A stretch of DNA of 64,000 bases from Candidatus Electrothrix gigas (lineage in GTDB: Bacteria > Desulfobacterota > Desulfobulbia > Desulfobulbales > Desulfobulbaceae). The stretch spans positions 1 to 64,000 of the forward strand of contig QYLO01000003.1 in NCBI GenBank assembly GCA_022766165.1. Direction: 5' to 3'. Made by a program: the position numbers and the translations under genes. The notes beneath the pieces were generated by a model. It saw only the letters and a list, made by a program, of their open reading frames with translations, ran no database searches and was not told the origin of the DNA. The stretch's first letter is position 1. Each line of letters opens with the position of its first letter. Positions 18,574 through 26,901 of the stretch are shown one piece after another.

Positions 18574-19353
18574 TCAGCTCTTCAGCCCTTCTGCTGCTCT
18601 GGCAAAGAAACGCCCCACCTGTTCAGGCTTATGGGCATCAGAGCCAACAATCAGAGGAATCCCCAACTGCTGGGCTTTATGGATAAGTTCAAAGTTCGGA
18701 TACGGATGAGGGCGCAAGACATAGCCCGAAGTATTTACCTCCAAGGCAATATCCTTTGCCAGCATCACGGCAAAAAGCTCGTCAATAAGTGCATGATGAT
18801 GCGCTGTCAAAACTGGGGCATTATGGCGGAGAGCTGTATCCAGATGACAGAGCTTATCACAGGGGATATCCTGACAGCCTTGGATCAGGTTGCTGAAGTA
18901 GGCGTCCAAAATCAGCTCTGTGCCAAGTTCATCCATCTGTTGAATATGATCTGTACGGCGACTCAGCATGTTCAGATGTTGCTTCCCATCAAAATAAAAA
19001 TGACAGGAAAGCCCGCGATGAGCAAAGGGAAAGGCATCAAGAAGGCCAAGAAGTTCATCAACTGCATTGGGATTATACCCAACCTCTGCTCCAAGCCTGA
19101 CAGTGATCTGATCAGCGTATTGTTCCCTCAGCTGCTCCCCTTGGGCAAAATACTCCTGAAAGACTTCTGCGGTCAGCCAAATATGTGGGGTGTAACAAAG
19201 TCCGCATTCCAGATGCTCCAAAAAGGTGAGGCTCTGTAATCCCTTGCCAATAGCAGCAAGCACGTATTCTTCCATTTCTCCGGTAGCATGATTGCAGAAA
19301 CGGGTGTGAACGTGATGATCTCCAGTGATATCCAGTAGGGGAAAATCAGACAT
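18574..19353 (-). CDS. PHP-domain phosphoesterase, histidinol-phosphatase-like
   Basis: 259 residues of the PHP fold. The metal ligands are visible in DHHVHTRFCNHATG (near the N-terminus), FLEHLECG, GAEVGYNP, the GLSCHFYF segment and the C-terminal VGSDAHKP. The layout is that of the HisJ/HisK histidinol-phosphatase subgroup, which removes phosphate from L-histidinol phosphate in histidine synthesis, but related PHP proteins have other substrates and no his genes are nearby. It faces the mtaD gene convergently with 24 bp between the stops. Confidence 0.8.
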   Translation of the reverse strand: MSDFPLLDITGDHHVHTRFCNHATGEMEEYVLAAIGKGLQSLTFLEHLECGLCYTPHIWLTAEVFQEYFAQGEQLREQYADQITVRLGAEVGYNPNAVDELLGLLDAFPFAHRGLSCHFYFDGKQHLNMLSRRTDHIQQMDELGTELILDAYFSNLIQGCQDIPCDKLCHLDTALRHNAPVLTAHHHALIDELFAVMLAKDIALEVNTSGYVLRPHPYPNFELIHKAQQLGIPLIVGSDAHKPEQVGRFFARAAEGLKS

Positions 19354-19492
19354 AGGGCAACGTTGGAAGAAAACAATCCACCCGTCTGAGTACGAAGATG
19401 AGTACGAGTGGTTTGTGGCGTGGTTGAAGGACTTGGCAGTTTTCTTTGATTACAAGAGAAATGTCAAGAAACAACAGCTTTATTAGGTATTG

Positions 19493-19690
19493 TTAGGCAT
19501 TTCCTCGGGGGAAGAAATGAATGACGCCGTCTATCTCCGAGGTATCGCAGATGTCACCGAGTTCCATGTCCAGATCAAAGAGATCATCTGCTCCGTCCAT
19601 TGTCATAGAGAGCGAAGGCCCGTCAGGGAGGTGGTAGACTAAGGTCTCAACCTTGCTGTAGTCAATCGGAGTAGGGAAAATTTTCTTCAT
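19493..19690 (-). CDS. Small acidic protein of unknown function
   Basis: 65 residues, acidic in the middle (GADDLFDLDMELGDICD), no export signal, no recognised domain. It has an ATG start and stands alone between two larger genes with the coding pattern expected of a short real gene, but there is no second line of evidence. Its upstream side (19691-20100) is long enough to hold a promoter. Confidence 0.4.
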   Translation of the reverse strand: MKKIFPTPIDYSKVETLVYHLPDGPSLSMTMDGADDLFDLDMELGDICDTSEIDGVIHFFPRGNA

Positions 19691-20100
19691 ATAATTAGAT
19701 ATGTTAAATCTGAGAGTAAGAATGCACTGCTACCTGAAAGAGCCAGTGTCTCTTCTTGAATACCTTGTTTAAATAAATTATAGTTTCTTTTGGCAAAAAA
19801 GCAAGGAAACTACTTTCCCGCAGAAAAAAACAACAGGTCATCCAGCTTGACCAAATATTTTATGAGCAAATTATACAACTTCCCTCCATGCTAAGAGAGA
19901 CAATAAAACTTGCAAGGCATAGTAAGAGCCAGTAAGCCATGCAAAAGGGTATGGGGTATGCGATTTTGTACGATTATCAAGGGGAAGAGGCCAAAGAGAC
20001 AAGTTTCGTTTGACAGTGTACCTCTTGATGGTAATATGTATACTCTTTTACCACAAGATAAAACAATATTTTTTCAGAACAGATAATAATGAGGAACAGA
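19691..20100. other. Intergenic region, divergent promoters expected
   Basis: About 400 AT-rich bases between the minus-strand 65-residue gene and the plus-strand cysteine-cluster gene. I see no gene, RNA or clear terminator in it. A GAGGA ribosome site at 20091-20095 serves the ATG at 20101. Confidence 0.5.
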
Positions 20101-21051
20101 ATGAGCGATACAAAAGGCAATAATATGGATAATGACTTTACTCAGGGTACCAATAAAAACCCTTCCAATATTATGCCTGAAAAATTATCCCTGGATTCAC
20201 CCTTACAGTTTGAGTGCCATCCAGGGGTTAGCTGCTTTACTGCCTGCTGTCATAATATCCAGATTGTCCTAACACCTTATGATATTTTGGTTTTAAGAAA
20301 AAGGCTGAATATTCCTGCCCATGACTTTATAGTACAGTATACTGAACCGACCTACTTGGAAAAAACCGATATGCCGGGCGTGCAGATCAAGTTGACAGAG
20401 GAAAAAAATGCCTGTCCGTTTGTCACGCCAGCAGGTTGCTCAGTGTATGAGGATCGCCCAACATCCTGCCGTTATTATCCCGTGGGCATGGCTGATTTTC
20501 ATGAAGGTGGTCAGGAAGAAACCAAAGAGGAAAAATTCTTTTTCCTGGTCAAAGAACCCCATTGTAAAGGCTTTGAAGAGCCAAAGAAATGGACCATTGG
20601 CGAGTGGCGGGCTGATCAGGGCGTTGACCTGCGAGATGAAATGAATAAGGAGTGGCTCCGTCTTGTGATGCGGCGCAAGTCCTTTGGACATCAGGCCAAT
20701 CTTTCTGAAGCAGCCCAGCGGATGTTTTTTATGGCCTCAACAGACCTGGATCATTTCCGCCGCTTTATCTTTGAAAGCTCCTTTCTTGACTCCTATGATA
20801 TTGACCAGGAAACCGTTGCAAAGATTAAGGAAGACGATACGGCATTGATGCTGTTCTCGTTTCAGTATCTTGCCAACACCCTGTTTGGAGTTGAGAGCAT
20901 GAGGCTGAAAAAAGAGAAAATTGCAGAAAAGGTTGAGGAAATCAAGCAGCGTCAGGATGACTCTCTGCGCAAAGTTGAAGAGGAGTATAGGCAGCTCAAG
21001 GCTGAACGTGAACGCCTCAAGCAGGAAGAGGAAGCTCGGAAAAGGGGCTGA
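20101..21051 (+). CDS. YkgJ-family cysteine-cluster (zinc/iron-chelating) protein with C-terminal coiled coil
   Basis: 316 residues. The cysteine cluster is spread over CHPGVSCFTACCHN (near residue 40), CPFVTPAGCSVYEDRPTSCRYYPVG (here: CPFV, GCSVYEDRPTSCRYYP) and a later PHCKGF, the pattern of the CxxCxxCC family thought to bind a metal centre. The last 70 residues are a Lys/Glu/Arg-rich coiled coil. Function unknown; such proteins are numerous in sulfate reducers and their relatives. The start at 20101 has GAGGA six bases upstream. A palindromic repeat element follows its stop. Confidence 0.8.
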   Translation: MSDTKGNNMDNDFTQGTNKNPSNIMPEKLSLDSPLQFECHPGVSCFTACCHNIQIVLTPYDILVLRKRLNIPAHDFIVQYTEPTYLEKTDMPGVQIKLTEEKNACPFVTPAGCSVYEDRPTSCRYYPVGMADFHEGGQEETKEEKFFFLVKEPHCKGFEEPKKWTIGEWRADQGVDLRDEMNKEWLRLVMRRKSFGHQANLSEAAQRMFFMASTDLDHFRRFIFESSFLDSYDIDQETVAKIKEDDTALMLFSFQYLANTLFGVESMRLKKEKIAEKVEEIKQRQDDSLRKVEEEYRQLKAERERLKQEEEARKRG

Positions 21052-21092
21052 TCAATTTTCTCAAAATAAATCCCACGATTTCGGTACATATC

Positions 21093-21153
21093 GTAGGGGC
21101 AGGCCCCTGTGCCTGTCCAATAGGCAAGGGCAAACACAGGGATTCGCCCCTAC
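21093..21153. repeat. Dispersed palindromic-ended repeat, copy 1
   Basis: Begins GTAGGGGCAGGC and ends GATTCGCCCCTAC, so the ends are inverted repeats, with a G/C-rich middle (CCTGTGCCTGTCC and GGGCAAACACAGG). The same element occurs at 55592, 59979 and 62127. This copy lies 41 bp after the stop of the cysteine-cluster gene, before the convergent transporter gene. Likely a REP/MITE-type non-autonomous element. Confidence 0.85.
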
Positions 21154-21232
21154 AGTGTCAGAAGGGACAAAAGATTTTTTGGTGAATATTTCGGGAGAGC
21201 TGAAACCCCCTCCCTTTTTTATTGCCTTCTTT

Positions 21233-22168
21233 CTAAGCTCTTGCACGAAGTCGGGAGGCCACAACCGAATCAATAAACAACTGGGTAAAGTGAAAGAGCA
21301 GGCAAACTATCACTGCATTGCCAGTATCCTGATGCAAACCAGCCAGTACTGCCAGACTGACAGGGAGGGTTTTCTGAGAGGCAACAAAGAGCAGGGCCTT
21401 GCTGTCTTCCAAGGTAAGTTCGAGCCATTTTGCTGCCTGATAATTAAGAGCAAGGAGCAGGACATGGACGAGGGAGACTGATAAAAAGACCGCAACATAT
21501 TGGCCTGTATTGGTCTGAAAAAATTCCTGCCTAGAAACAGCCAGCGAGATGTAGACAGCAATAATAACGCAGCTAGAATTAACATAACTCCAATTTGCTG
21601 ACACCTTTTGCTTCTTCAGGACAGTTCGCAGGGTTTTTCCAAGCATAAAGGGGAGCAGTACCAGCAGCACCATTGTACTGAACAGGCTCCATTGATCAAG
21701 AGCCACTGGCCCGGTCACTGGTACTCTTACCTTGAGACAGAGATGAAGGATAGGTGGCAGGGTCAGTATACCCAAGAGATTCAGGCTAATGGTGAGCAGC
21801 AGGGCTAAGACCGTGTTGCCACCACTGACACCGGTGATAACAATGCCAGAGGATAGGGTTGGTGGGACTGTGCAGATGATGAGCAGTCCAATCAATAAGG
21901 CAGGAGGCAAGGCAAGCAGGCTGCCAACAGCAAGCCCCAGGATGGGAGCCAGCACAAGGGAAATGATTGCTGCTGTCAAAAAGATATGGAGGAAGCTCTT
22001 ATTAAGCGGAACACCCGTGGTGCCGCTTTGGTAGCCACTGACCAGAAAGATAATGATGATGGTGAGCTTGACTCCGTTATAATTGGCAAGGACAATGCCT
22101 GCTTGGGGGATGGTCAGGGCGAATATTGCGGCTATTATGAGACCGACTGGGAGGAAGTATTGGCGCAT
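21233..22168 (-). CDS. Bile acid:sodium symporter (SBF/ASBT-like) family transporter
   Basis: Integral inner-membrane protein of 311 residues with about nine or ten hydrophobic helices. The conserved crossover regions PPTLSSGIVITGVSGGN and SQKTLPVSLAVLAGL match the SBF-like (YfeH/PF13593) group, whose physiological solute is generally unknown. It begins 22 bp downstream of the caspase/DUF1566 gene on the same strand and may be read through from it. Confidence 0.82.
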   Translation of the reverse strand: MRQYFLPVGLIIAAIFALTIPQAGIVLANYNGVKLTIIIIFLVSGYQSGTTGVPLNKSFLHIFLTAAIISLVLAPILGLAVGSLLALPPALLIGLLIICTVPPTLSSGIVITGVSGGNTVLALLLTISLNLLGILTLPPILHLCLKVRVPVTGPVALDQWSLFSTMVLLVLLPFMLGKTLRTVLKKQKVSANWSYVNSSCVIIAVYISLAVSRQEFFQTNTGQYVAVFLSVSLVHVLLLALNYQAAKWLELTLEDSKALLFVASQKTLPVSLAVLAGLHQDTGNAVIVCLLFHFTQLFIDSVVASRLRARA

Positions 22169-22190
22169 GGGTTATTCCCAAAAAACAAAA

Positions 22191-22316
22191 TCACTTGCCG
22201 CCGCGCACCAACCGGACCGCATAGTAGGCGTTGCGAAAGCCGGCGAAGGAATGGCCGTAGTTGAAGTAGACGCCCCACCCGCTGCCCAAGTCGTTCGCAA
22301 AGGGCGACCCGGACCA
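22191..22316 (-). other. Candidate DGR variable region, copy A
   Basis: Last 42 codons of the caspase/DUF1566 gene, from the WSG tryptophan to the stop. Aligned with copies B (50513-50638) and C (52206-52331), fixed blocks such as TTCAACTACGGC and CGGTTGGTGCGC alternate with codons whose first two bases vary and whose third base is C or T in every copy. The bases after the stop (TGATTTTGTTTTTT) are also shared, then similarity ends. Confidence 0.65.
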
Positions 22317-23669
22317 GACACTCGAATCGACGGTATTCGGAAAAGCCTGCTGGTTGATGGTCGGCTCTGTAGAACCATCTTTGCACCAACTCCGAAGGCT
22401 CTTTTCCACCCCCTTACTGCAATAGATCAATGTTCTTAGTTCATCAATGGTGGGTATTCGCCAATCGCTATAACCGGCATAATCAACATTCTTAAAACGT
22501 TGCTTTGCCTCATCCCATGTATATTTTTCGGCCTTGCCATGTTCACAGTTATCACCGGATAAGCCTTCTGAACAGCGTTTCCACATCAAACTGGTTTTCG
22601 TGTCAGTAACCGTGCCATTGCCATGATCAATATATTGCCCGATTCTTCTGTCCTGCTGAGAACCACCCATAGATGTCCCACCAGAAACCTTCACCCCCTC
22701 CCGCTGCACAAGCGGCGTTCCTTTGCGGAGAAAAAAGAACTCGCCCCGGCTGCCGTCTTGGGTAATGTCGCCCATCTGGGGATTCTGCTTCTGTTCAGAG
22801 AAGAAACGAATCTCGTCAATCAGATACGATCCCAGTTCATGGGCCGTGATGATGCCGTCTGGCTCATTATCACCGAATGCTCTGTCCGCCCTACCGTGCA
22901 ACCCTGCAAGCACTTTTTCGTAAAACACGCTGCCCAGCCCTAAGTTGCCATCATGCCAAGCCGCTTCACCGGAACCGCCTGCGGTGATGGCATGGGCACC
23001 TGGATACTGCGGCAACAACCTGTTCTTGCCAAAGGAACGACGGAGAAAGGTGCCGCTGTAACAGGAATTCAGCAGGACTAGGATATGATGCCCGGTCTTC
23101 ACCACCTCGTCAATATAGTTCTTCAGCACATCAACCTTGATAGCGCGCCGCCGGTCGTGCATGTTACGGGCCGTACTTTTCAGGAGATAGCCGGTATTGT
23201 TCTCCGTCATACCGTGGCCGCTGTAGGCAAAAAGAAAGCGTGACTTGGGGAACCTCTCCAGCCGGTCGGCAAAATATGCCTGCAAGAAATACTCAAGGTT
23301 TCCTGTGGTCACCTGCTCATTTTCCAGCACCACGATTTCATCAAAAAACTCGTTCTGTTCCAGATATTCTTTCAACTTGCGGATATCCTCAGCCGCCGCA
23401 GGCAAATGGCCATCTACGCTTGACATATTCGGGTATTCGGAAATATCGCAGAGCAGAGCAAAACTCCGGCCCACGTCCTCATTAGTCATTCCGACTATAT
23501 TGAGCAGTCTCTCCGGCACGGAGCGTTGGTCCGTGTACTTGAAAAAATATCCGCCGTACTGCAGCGGCACCGGAGGTCGCTCCTGCGCAAGCAGAGGCAC
23601 CGGCAAGGAGAGCAGCAGGGCCGCACAGATGGCAAGGCTACTATCTCTTTTTCTTCTTTTTCTCAACAC
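22191..23669 (-). CDS. Exported caspase-like (peptidase C14) protein with C-terminal DUF1566 variable domain
   Basis: 492 residues from the GTG at 23669, which has AAGAGGTG seven bases upstream; a longer TTG start at 23720 is possible. A signal peptide (LAICAALLLSLPVPLLA-Q) sends it to the periplasm or outside. The caspase-hemoglobinase fold shows the catalytic His in YSGHGMTEN (about residue 152) and Cys in LLNSCYSG (about 203). The last 150 residues are a DUF1566/Lcl_C C-type-lectin-like domain (GTVTDTKTSLMWKRC, DWRIPTIDELRTL) ending in AVRLVRGGK. That end is homologous to two other genes here and differs from them in a hypervariable pattern (see separate entry). Known diversity-generating retroelement targets include such peptidase-lectin fusions. 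Confidence 0.82.
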   Translation of the reverse strand: MLRKRRKRDSSLAICAALLLSLPVPLLAQERPPVPLQYGGYFFKYTDQRSVPERLLNIVGMTNEDVGRSFALLCDISEYPNMSSVDGHLPAAAEDIRKLKEYLEQNEFFDEIVVLENEQVTTGNLEYFLQAYFADRLERFPKSRFLFAYSGHGMTENNTGYLLKSTARNMHDRRRAIKVDVLKNYIDEVVKTGHHILVLLNSCYSGTFLRRSFGKNRLLPQYPGAHAITAGGSGEAAWHDGNLGLGSVFYEKVLAGLHGRADRAFGDNEPDGIITAHELGSYLIDEIRFFSEQKQNPQMGDITQDGSRGEFFFLRKGTPLVQREGVKVSGGTSMGGSQQDRRIGQYIDHGNGTVTDTKTSLMWKRCSEGLSGDNCEHGKAEKYTWDEAKQRFKNVDYAGYSDWRIPTIDELRTLIYCSKGVEKSLRSWCKDGSTEPTINQQAFPNTVDSSVWSGSPFANDLGSGWGVYFNYGHSFAGFRNAYYAVRLVRGGK

Positions 23670-24111
23670 GTCCAAACACCTCTTTCCAAAAGAATCCGTT
23701 CTGAAAGGCGAGAATGGCAAAGGAGATCATCTGTACGGACTCAAGCCCGGTCATGCTCTGCACCGATCCCACCAGGGGTAAAAAAACGATTGGCGAGATG
23801 ACCAGCGGCTTCAGGAACTCCTGCCAGGAAAACTTCCCTTGCAGATAGAATATATAATGGGCCATGATCCCCAGAATCGTGCAGACAAACATCAGGCCGA
23901 TGGCTGTGAGCGGGGAGATACCACCAAATGCCTGCCTAGATGAGGGGGCAGGGAAACCGGTTAGCTGGTTGAGCAGCAAGAGAAAGGCACAGAGCAGTAC
24001 GGCCTCGATCAGCACTCTTTTTCCAGACCGGGTGATAATGGCCTCAACGAGCAGGAGAACAAGATACAGGCCGCTGAACAGCAGCAGCAACATGGTAATC
24101 AATGGATGCAT
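23641..24111 (-). CDS. Polytopic membrane protein of unknown function
   Basis: 156 residues with four hydrophobic segments (LLLLFSGLYLVLLLVEA, LIEAVLLCAFLLLLNQL, AIGLMFVCTILGIMAHYIF, FLKPLVISPIVFLPLVG) and a strongly basic tail ending in EKKKKKR. Family not recognised. Its 3' end overlaps the caspase/DUF1566 start by about 29 bases and contains that gene's ribosome site, so the two are translationally coupled. That makes it a likely membrane partner of the caspase-like protein. Confidence 0.65.
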   Translation of the reverse strand: MHPLITMLLLLFSGLYLVLLLVEAIITRSGKRVLIEAVLLCAFLLLLNQLTGFPAPSSRQAFGGISPLTAIGLMFVCTILGIMAHYIFYLQGKFSWQEFLKPLVISPIVFLPLVGSVQSMTGLESVQMISFAILAFQNGFFWKEVFGRVEKKKKKR

Positions 24112-24293
24112 AGTTTCTCAATATGTTACGATTGGGACTATAATTGGGGCATGACACAACTTTCCTGGACAACAACCCATCATAGCAGCAATCTGTACTT
24201 TCCTGCAACCTTGTACCGACTGTTTGCGAATCGTCTTGGCAATTTCACCTTGTTCGCCTGACACACAAGAGGCTATCGTCGAGGTTGACAAGG

Positions 24294-24445
24294 AGTATCG
24301 AGCGATGAAAGGAAGGACCTTCGAGCGATGGAAAGAGAAAGTATCGGGCGATGGAAGGAAGGACCTTCGAGCGAGGGAAAGAGAGAGTATCGGGCGATGA
24401 AAGGAAAGACCTTCGAGCGAGGGAAAGAGAAAGTATCGGGCGATG
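24294..24445. repeat. 46-bp tandem repeat, 3.3 copies, in a 337-bp intergenic stretch
   Basis: Units start at 24294, 24340, 24386 and (partial) 24432, each beginning AGTATCGGGCGATG with one or two changes. Each unit is itself two related 23-bp halves (TATCGRGCGATGRAAGG and TTCGAGCGAKGGAAAG). The stretch 24112-24448 otherwise has no gene. The period is not a multiple of three, and reading frames through it are repeat artefacts. Confidence 0.9.
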
Positions 24446-24448
24446 CAA

Positions 24449-25405
24449 TCAGATTCCTTCACTCGATGGACCAGAACCCTGTCCGTCCATCTGAACAACC
24501 GCCTCTGCAAAACGACGAGCCAGCCTCTCCAGATACTGTCGCTGCTCAAGCTCTTGCAACAACTTCTCAGGCAGTTGTCGGTATCCGCAGGCTGCACCCC
24601 AGATTGCTCCGGCCATTGCGCCGATGGTATCGGTATCACCGCCGACTGCACGGGTGTATGATAACAGACCGGAAAAAGGGGCCTCACGCAAAGCCAGTCC
24701 AATATAGAGAGCTGTCACACAGGAATCCTTGGCTCTGATGCCGTTGCCCAGCTCACGTGCTACGAGTTGCGGAGGAGCAGGAGAAAGCGTGGGCAGCAAC
24801 AGTTGTTTTGCAACCGCAAGCCTGTTGAGCATATCCACAGTCTCAAGAGAGAGCCGGACTTGCTTAAAAATTTCTGGCGCCGAAGCCCCTTGCGACACCA
24901 GGGCAACGCTTACGGCGATCAGCACCGCACCGTCCAGACCAACAGGATGGGCATGGGTTATACGAGTTGCTGCCTGCACAGCCTGCACCAGTTGTTCTCT
25001 CTGCGCTGCTCCATAGAAAAGCCCTAGTGGCGCAGCCCGCATAGCGCCGCCGTTGCCAAAGGAACCATTTGCATAAATGGCCCGATGCGCAACCTGCCAA
25101 GGCTCTCCCTGACGAATACGCTTGAGCAGCTTTGCAGCTCCTGGCCCATAGCCCCGTGACCATCTGTAGGACTGAGCAAAACGTTGGGCAAGATCATCCT
25201 GATCCACCCGCTTACAGGCCAGCAGTGATTCTATAACATCAACAGACATCTGGGTGTCATCGGTCCAGCGACGTTTTCCCTGTTGCCTGCCCAGTATTCT
25301 CCAGAGCAGTTGTTCAAGAACGCCTCCCTCATAAGGCGCACCAAAGGCATCGCCCAGCGCTGAGGCAAGCACTGCCCCGCAGATACGATCATGATGTGTT
25401 GGCAT
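24449..25405 (-). CDS. ADP-ribosylglycohydrolase family protein
   Basis: Removes ADP-ribose from a modified protein or small molecule using two Mg ions (DraG/ARH3 fold). The N-terminal motif GAVLASALGDAFGAPYEG, the metal site WTDDTQMS, GNGGAMRAAPLG, and the C-terminal GGDTDTIGAMAGAIWGA are all intact. The ATG at 25405 gives 318 residues, the family size; the frame stays open far upstream but that part overlaps thiL and has no homology pattern. It starts 4 bp after thiL's stop. No ADP-ribosyltransferase is seen nearby. Confidence 0.88.
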   Translation of the reverse strand: MPTHHDRICGAVLASALGDAFGAPYEGGVLEQLLWRILGRQQGKRRWTDDTQMSVDVIESLLACKRVDQDDLAQRFAQSYRWSRGYGPGAAKLLKRIRQGEPWQVAHRAIYANGSFGNGGAMRAAPLGLFYGAAQREQLVQAVQAATRITHAHPVGLDGAVLIAVSVALVSQGASAPEIFKQVRLSLETVDMLNRLAVAKQLLLPTLSPAPPQLVARELGNGIRAKDSCVTALYIGLALREAPFSGLLSYTRAVGGDTDTIGAMAGAIWGAACGYRQLPEKLLQELEQRQYLERLARRFAEAVVQMDGQGSGPSSEGI

Positions 25406-25409
25406 GTAC

Positions 25410-26492
25410 TCAGGCAAAGTGATCAAACCCTTGAAAGGAGATCTGCTGCTCCTTATCACAAACCCCCTGGCCTTGCTCAGTAATGGTTCCCACCGGAGAT
25501 ACCCTGATTCCCTGTTCAGCAGCCACGTCTTGAATGATCTGGCTATCTTGTGGGCTTGCAGTAAACAGCAGTTCGTAATCCTCGCCACCTGCAAGCATCC
25601 AGTCCCTTGTTTTCTTCTGCAACAAGTCAGCAGCACAGGCCAAGCCCTGACGTCCTGGCAGCTTTTCCGCCTCAACTCTTGCCCCAACCTTGCTCTGCTG
25701 GCAGAGATGCGCAAGATCCGTGGCAAGTCCATCGGAAATATCCATCATCGCATGGACACAGCCAGTTTGCACAAGAACTCTGCCCAAGCCTGTTCGAGCC
25801 TCTGGGTTAAGATGGGCATCAAGACAGGGCTTCAGTTCAAGGGGATATTCAGCAGGATATTCAGGAGGAGAACAGGACTGACAGGACTGACAGGACTGAC
25901 AGGACTGACAGGACTGTATGGGAGTAATCAGAGGAGGAATGTTACCAGTCTGACCAGTCTGACTACTCTGATACCATGCAAGCCCGGCAGCGGCATAGCC
26001 CAATACACCAGATACCCAAATAGTATCCCCAAGACAGGCCCCATGCCGATACACCACCTGGTCCTGTGCTGCTTCACCGATAAGGGTCAGGGTCAGGCTG
26101 ACCTTTTCTGGGCTACAGACAGTGTCCCCACCGATCAGTAAACAGCCGTACTGGCAGCAGGCATCATGAATACCTCTGTTCAGCTCTGTTGCCCATGCTG
26201 GTTCAAAATCCGCAGGCAGACCAAGAGAGAGCAGGGCAAAGACTGGTTTCCCACCCATTGCCGCAACATCACTGACGTTCACAGTAACCGCTTTACGTCC
26301 TAACAGGTACGGGGGATGCCAGGAGCAGTCAAAATGCACCGACTCAACTAAGGTATCCATAGTCAACAACCAGACATCTTTCTGATCCTTTGTCACAACA
26401 GCGCAGTCATCGCCAATCCCCTGCACTACGCTGCCCCTTCCCTGTTGAAGAGTCAGCTTTTGAATCTGTTGAATAAGGTCTCGTTCTGTCAT
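25410..26492 (-). CDS. thiL: Thiamine-monophosphate kinase
   Basis: Phosphorylates thiamine monophosphate to the cofactor TPP. Signature segments are GIGDDCAVV, the DTLVESVHF metal site, KAVTVNVSDVAAMGG, GDTVCSPEKVSLTLTLIGEA and MDISDGLATDLAHLC. Length is 360, about 30 residues over the family norm because of an insertion (around residues 180-225) of QTGQTG and five CQS triplets encoded by 9-bp tandem repeats. The insertion falls between strands in a loop and need not destroy activity. First gene of a minus-strand pair with the ADP-ribosylglycohydrolase. Confidence 0.93.
   Translation of the reverse strand: MTERDLIQQIQKLTLQQGRGSVVQGIGDDCAVVTKDQKDVWLLTMDTLVESVHFDCSWHPPYLLGRKAVTVNVSDVAAMGGKPVFALLSLGLPADFEPAWATELNRGIHDACCQYGCLLIGGDTVCSPEKVSLTLTLIGEAAQDQVVYRHGACLGDTIWVSGVLGYAAAGLAWYQSSQTGQTGNIPPLITPIQSCQSCQSCQSCQSCSPPEYPAEYPLELKPCLDAHLNPEARTGLGRVLVQTGCVHAMMDISDGLATDLAHLCQQSKVGARVEAEKLPGRQGLACAADLLQKKTRDWMLAGGEDYELLFTASPQDSQIIQDVAAEQGIRVSPVGTITEQGQGVCDKEQQISFQGFDHFA
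25873..25972. repeat. In-frame 9-bp tandem repeats inside thiL
   Basis: Five copies of CAGGACTGA from 25873 and, 30 bp further, CCAGTCTGA twice plus a variant from 25945. On the coding strand they give Cys-Gln-Ser and Gln-Thr-Gly/Ser triplets. The period is a multiple of three so the frame is kept. Confidence 0.9.
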
Positions 26493-26517
26493 ACCTGCTT
26501 TTGCCAGAATGTCAGTT

Positions 26518-26901
26518 TCACCAAAGAGTGGGAACTTGCCCGGCCTTCAACAAATTCCTGTCAGAAGTAACGAGTTGAGATTCATTGATGACAGCAGTGG
26601 CACTTATGATCCTGTCGGCAGGGTCGTTGTTGACTTCTTCAGGGAAATTCAAGGCTGTTTCCACAATTTCAGGAGTAATCGATATAACCTCAATATCATG
26701 GGCTTCAACAACCAGATTTGCGAAGTCAGAGGCAATGCAGGAGATCTTCAGTCTGTTCTTTCGAACAAGATAGCCGATTTCCAGAAAAGTTATATCGGAT
26801 ATTGCCGATCGGTTTGCTTGAATTGCCGACATTGCATCCGATGTCAGCTTCTCCTGCTCAAGTCCAAGCCAGATAAAGACACAGGTATCCAGAACAATCA
26901 C
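26518..26901 (-). CDS. vapC: PIN-domain toxin, VapC family
   Basis: Likely ribonuclease toxin of a type II toxin-antitoxin pair. 127 residues with the N-terminal acid MIVLDTCVF, the Glu in FLEIGYLV, and the C-terminal DPADRIISATAV and SDRNLL acids, the full PIN catalytic set. Its start overlaps the antitoxin stop by 4 bases. It ends 25 bp from thiL's start on the same strand. Confidence 0.88.
   Translation of the reverse strand: MIVLDTCVFIWLGLEQEKLTSDAMSAIQANRSAISDITFLEIGYLVRKNRLKISCIASDFANLVVEAHDIEVISITPEIVETALNFPEEVNNDPADRIISATAVINESQLVTSDRNLLKAGQVPTLW

Noticed and set aside
18631..19239. 202-residue open frame on the plus strand opposite the PHP gene
   Set aside because: Antisense to a gene with intact metal motifs; no independent signal.
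24294..24445. Possible CRISPR array
   Set aside because: Units follow each other without spacers of unrelated sequence and each is a pair of similar halves. No cas gene is near. It is a tandem repeat.
25404..26141. 245-residue open frame on the plus strand across thiL
   Set aside because: Antisense to thiL. Its TGLTGLTG run is just the thiL 9-bp repeat read on the other strand.
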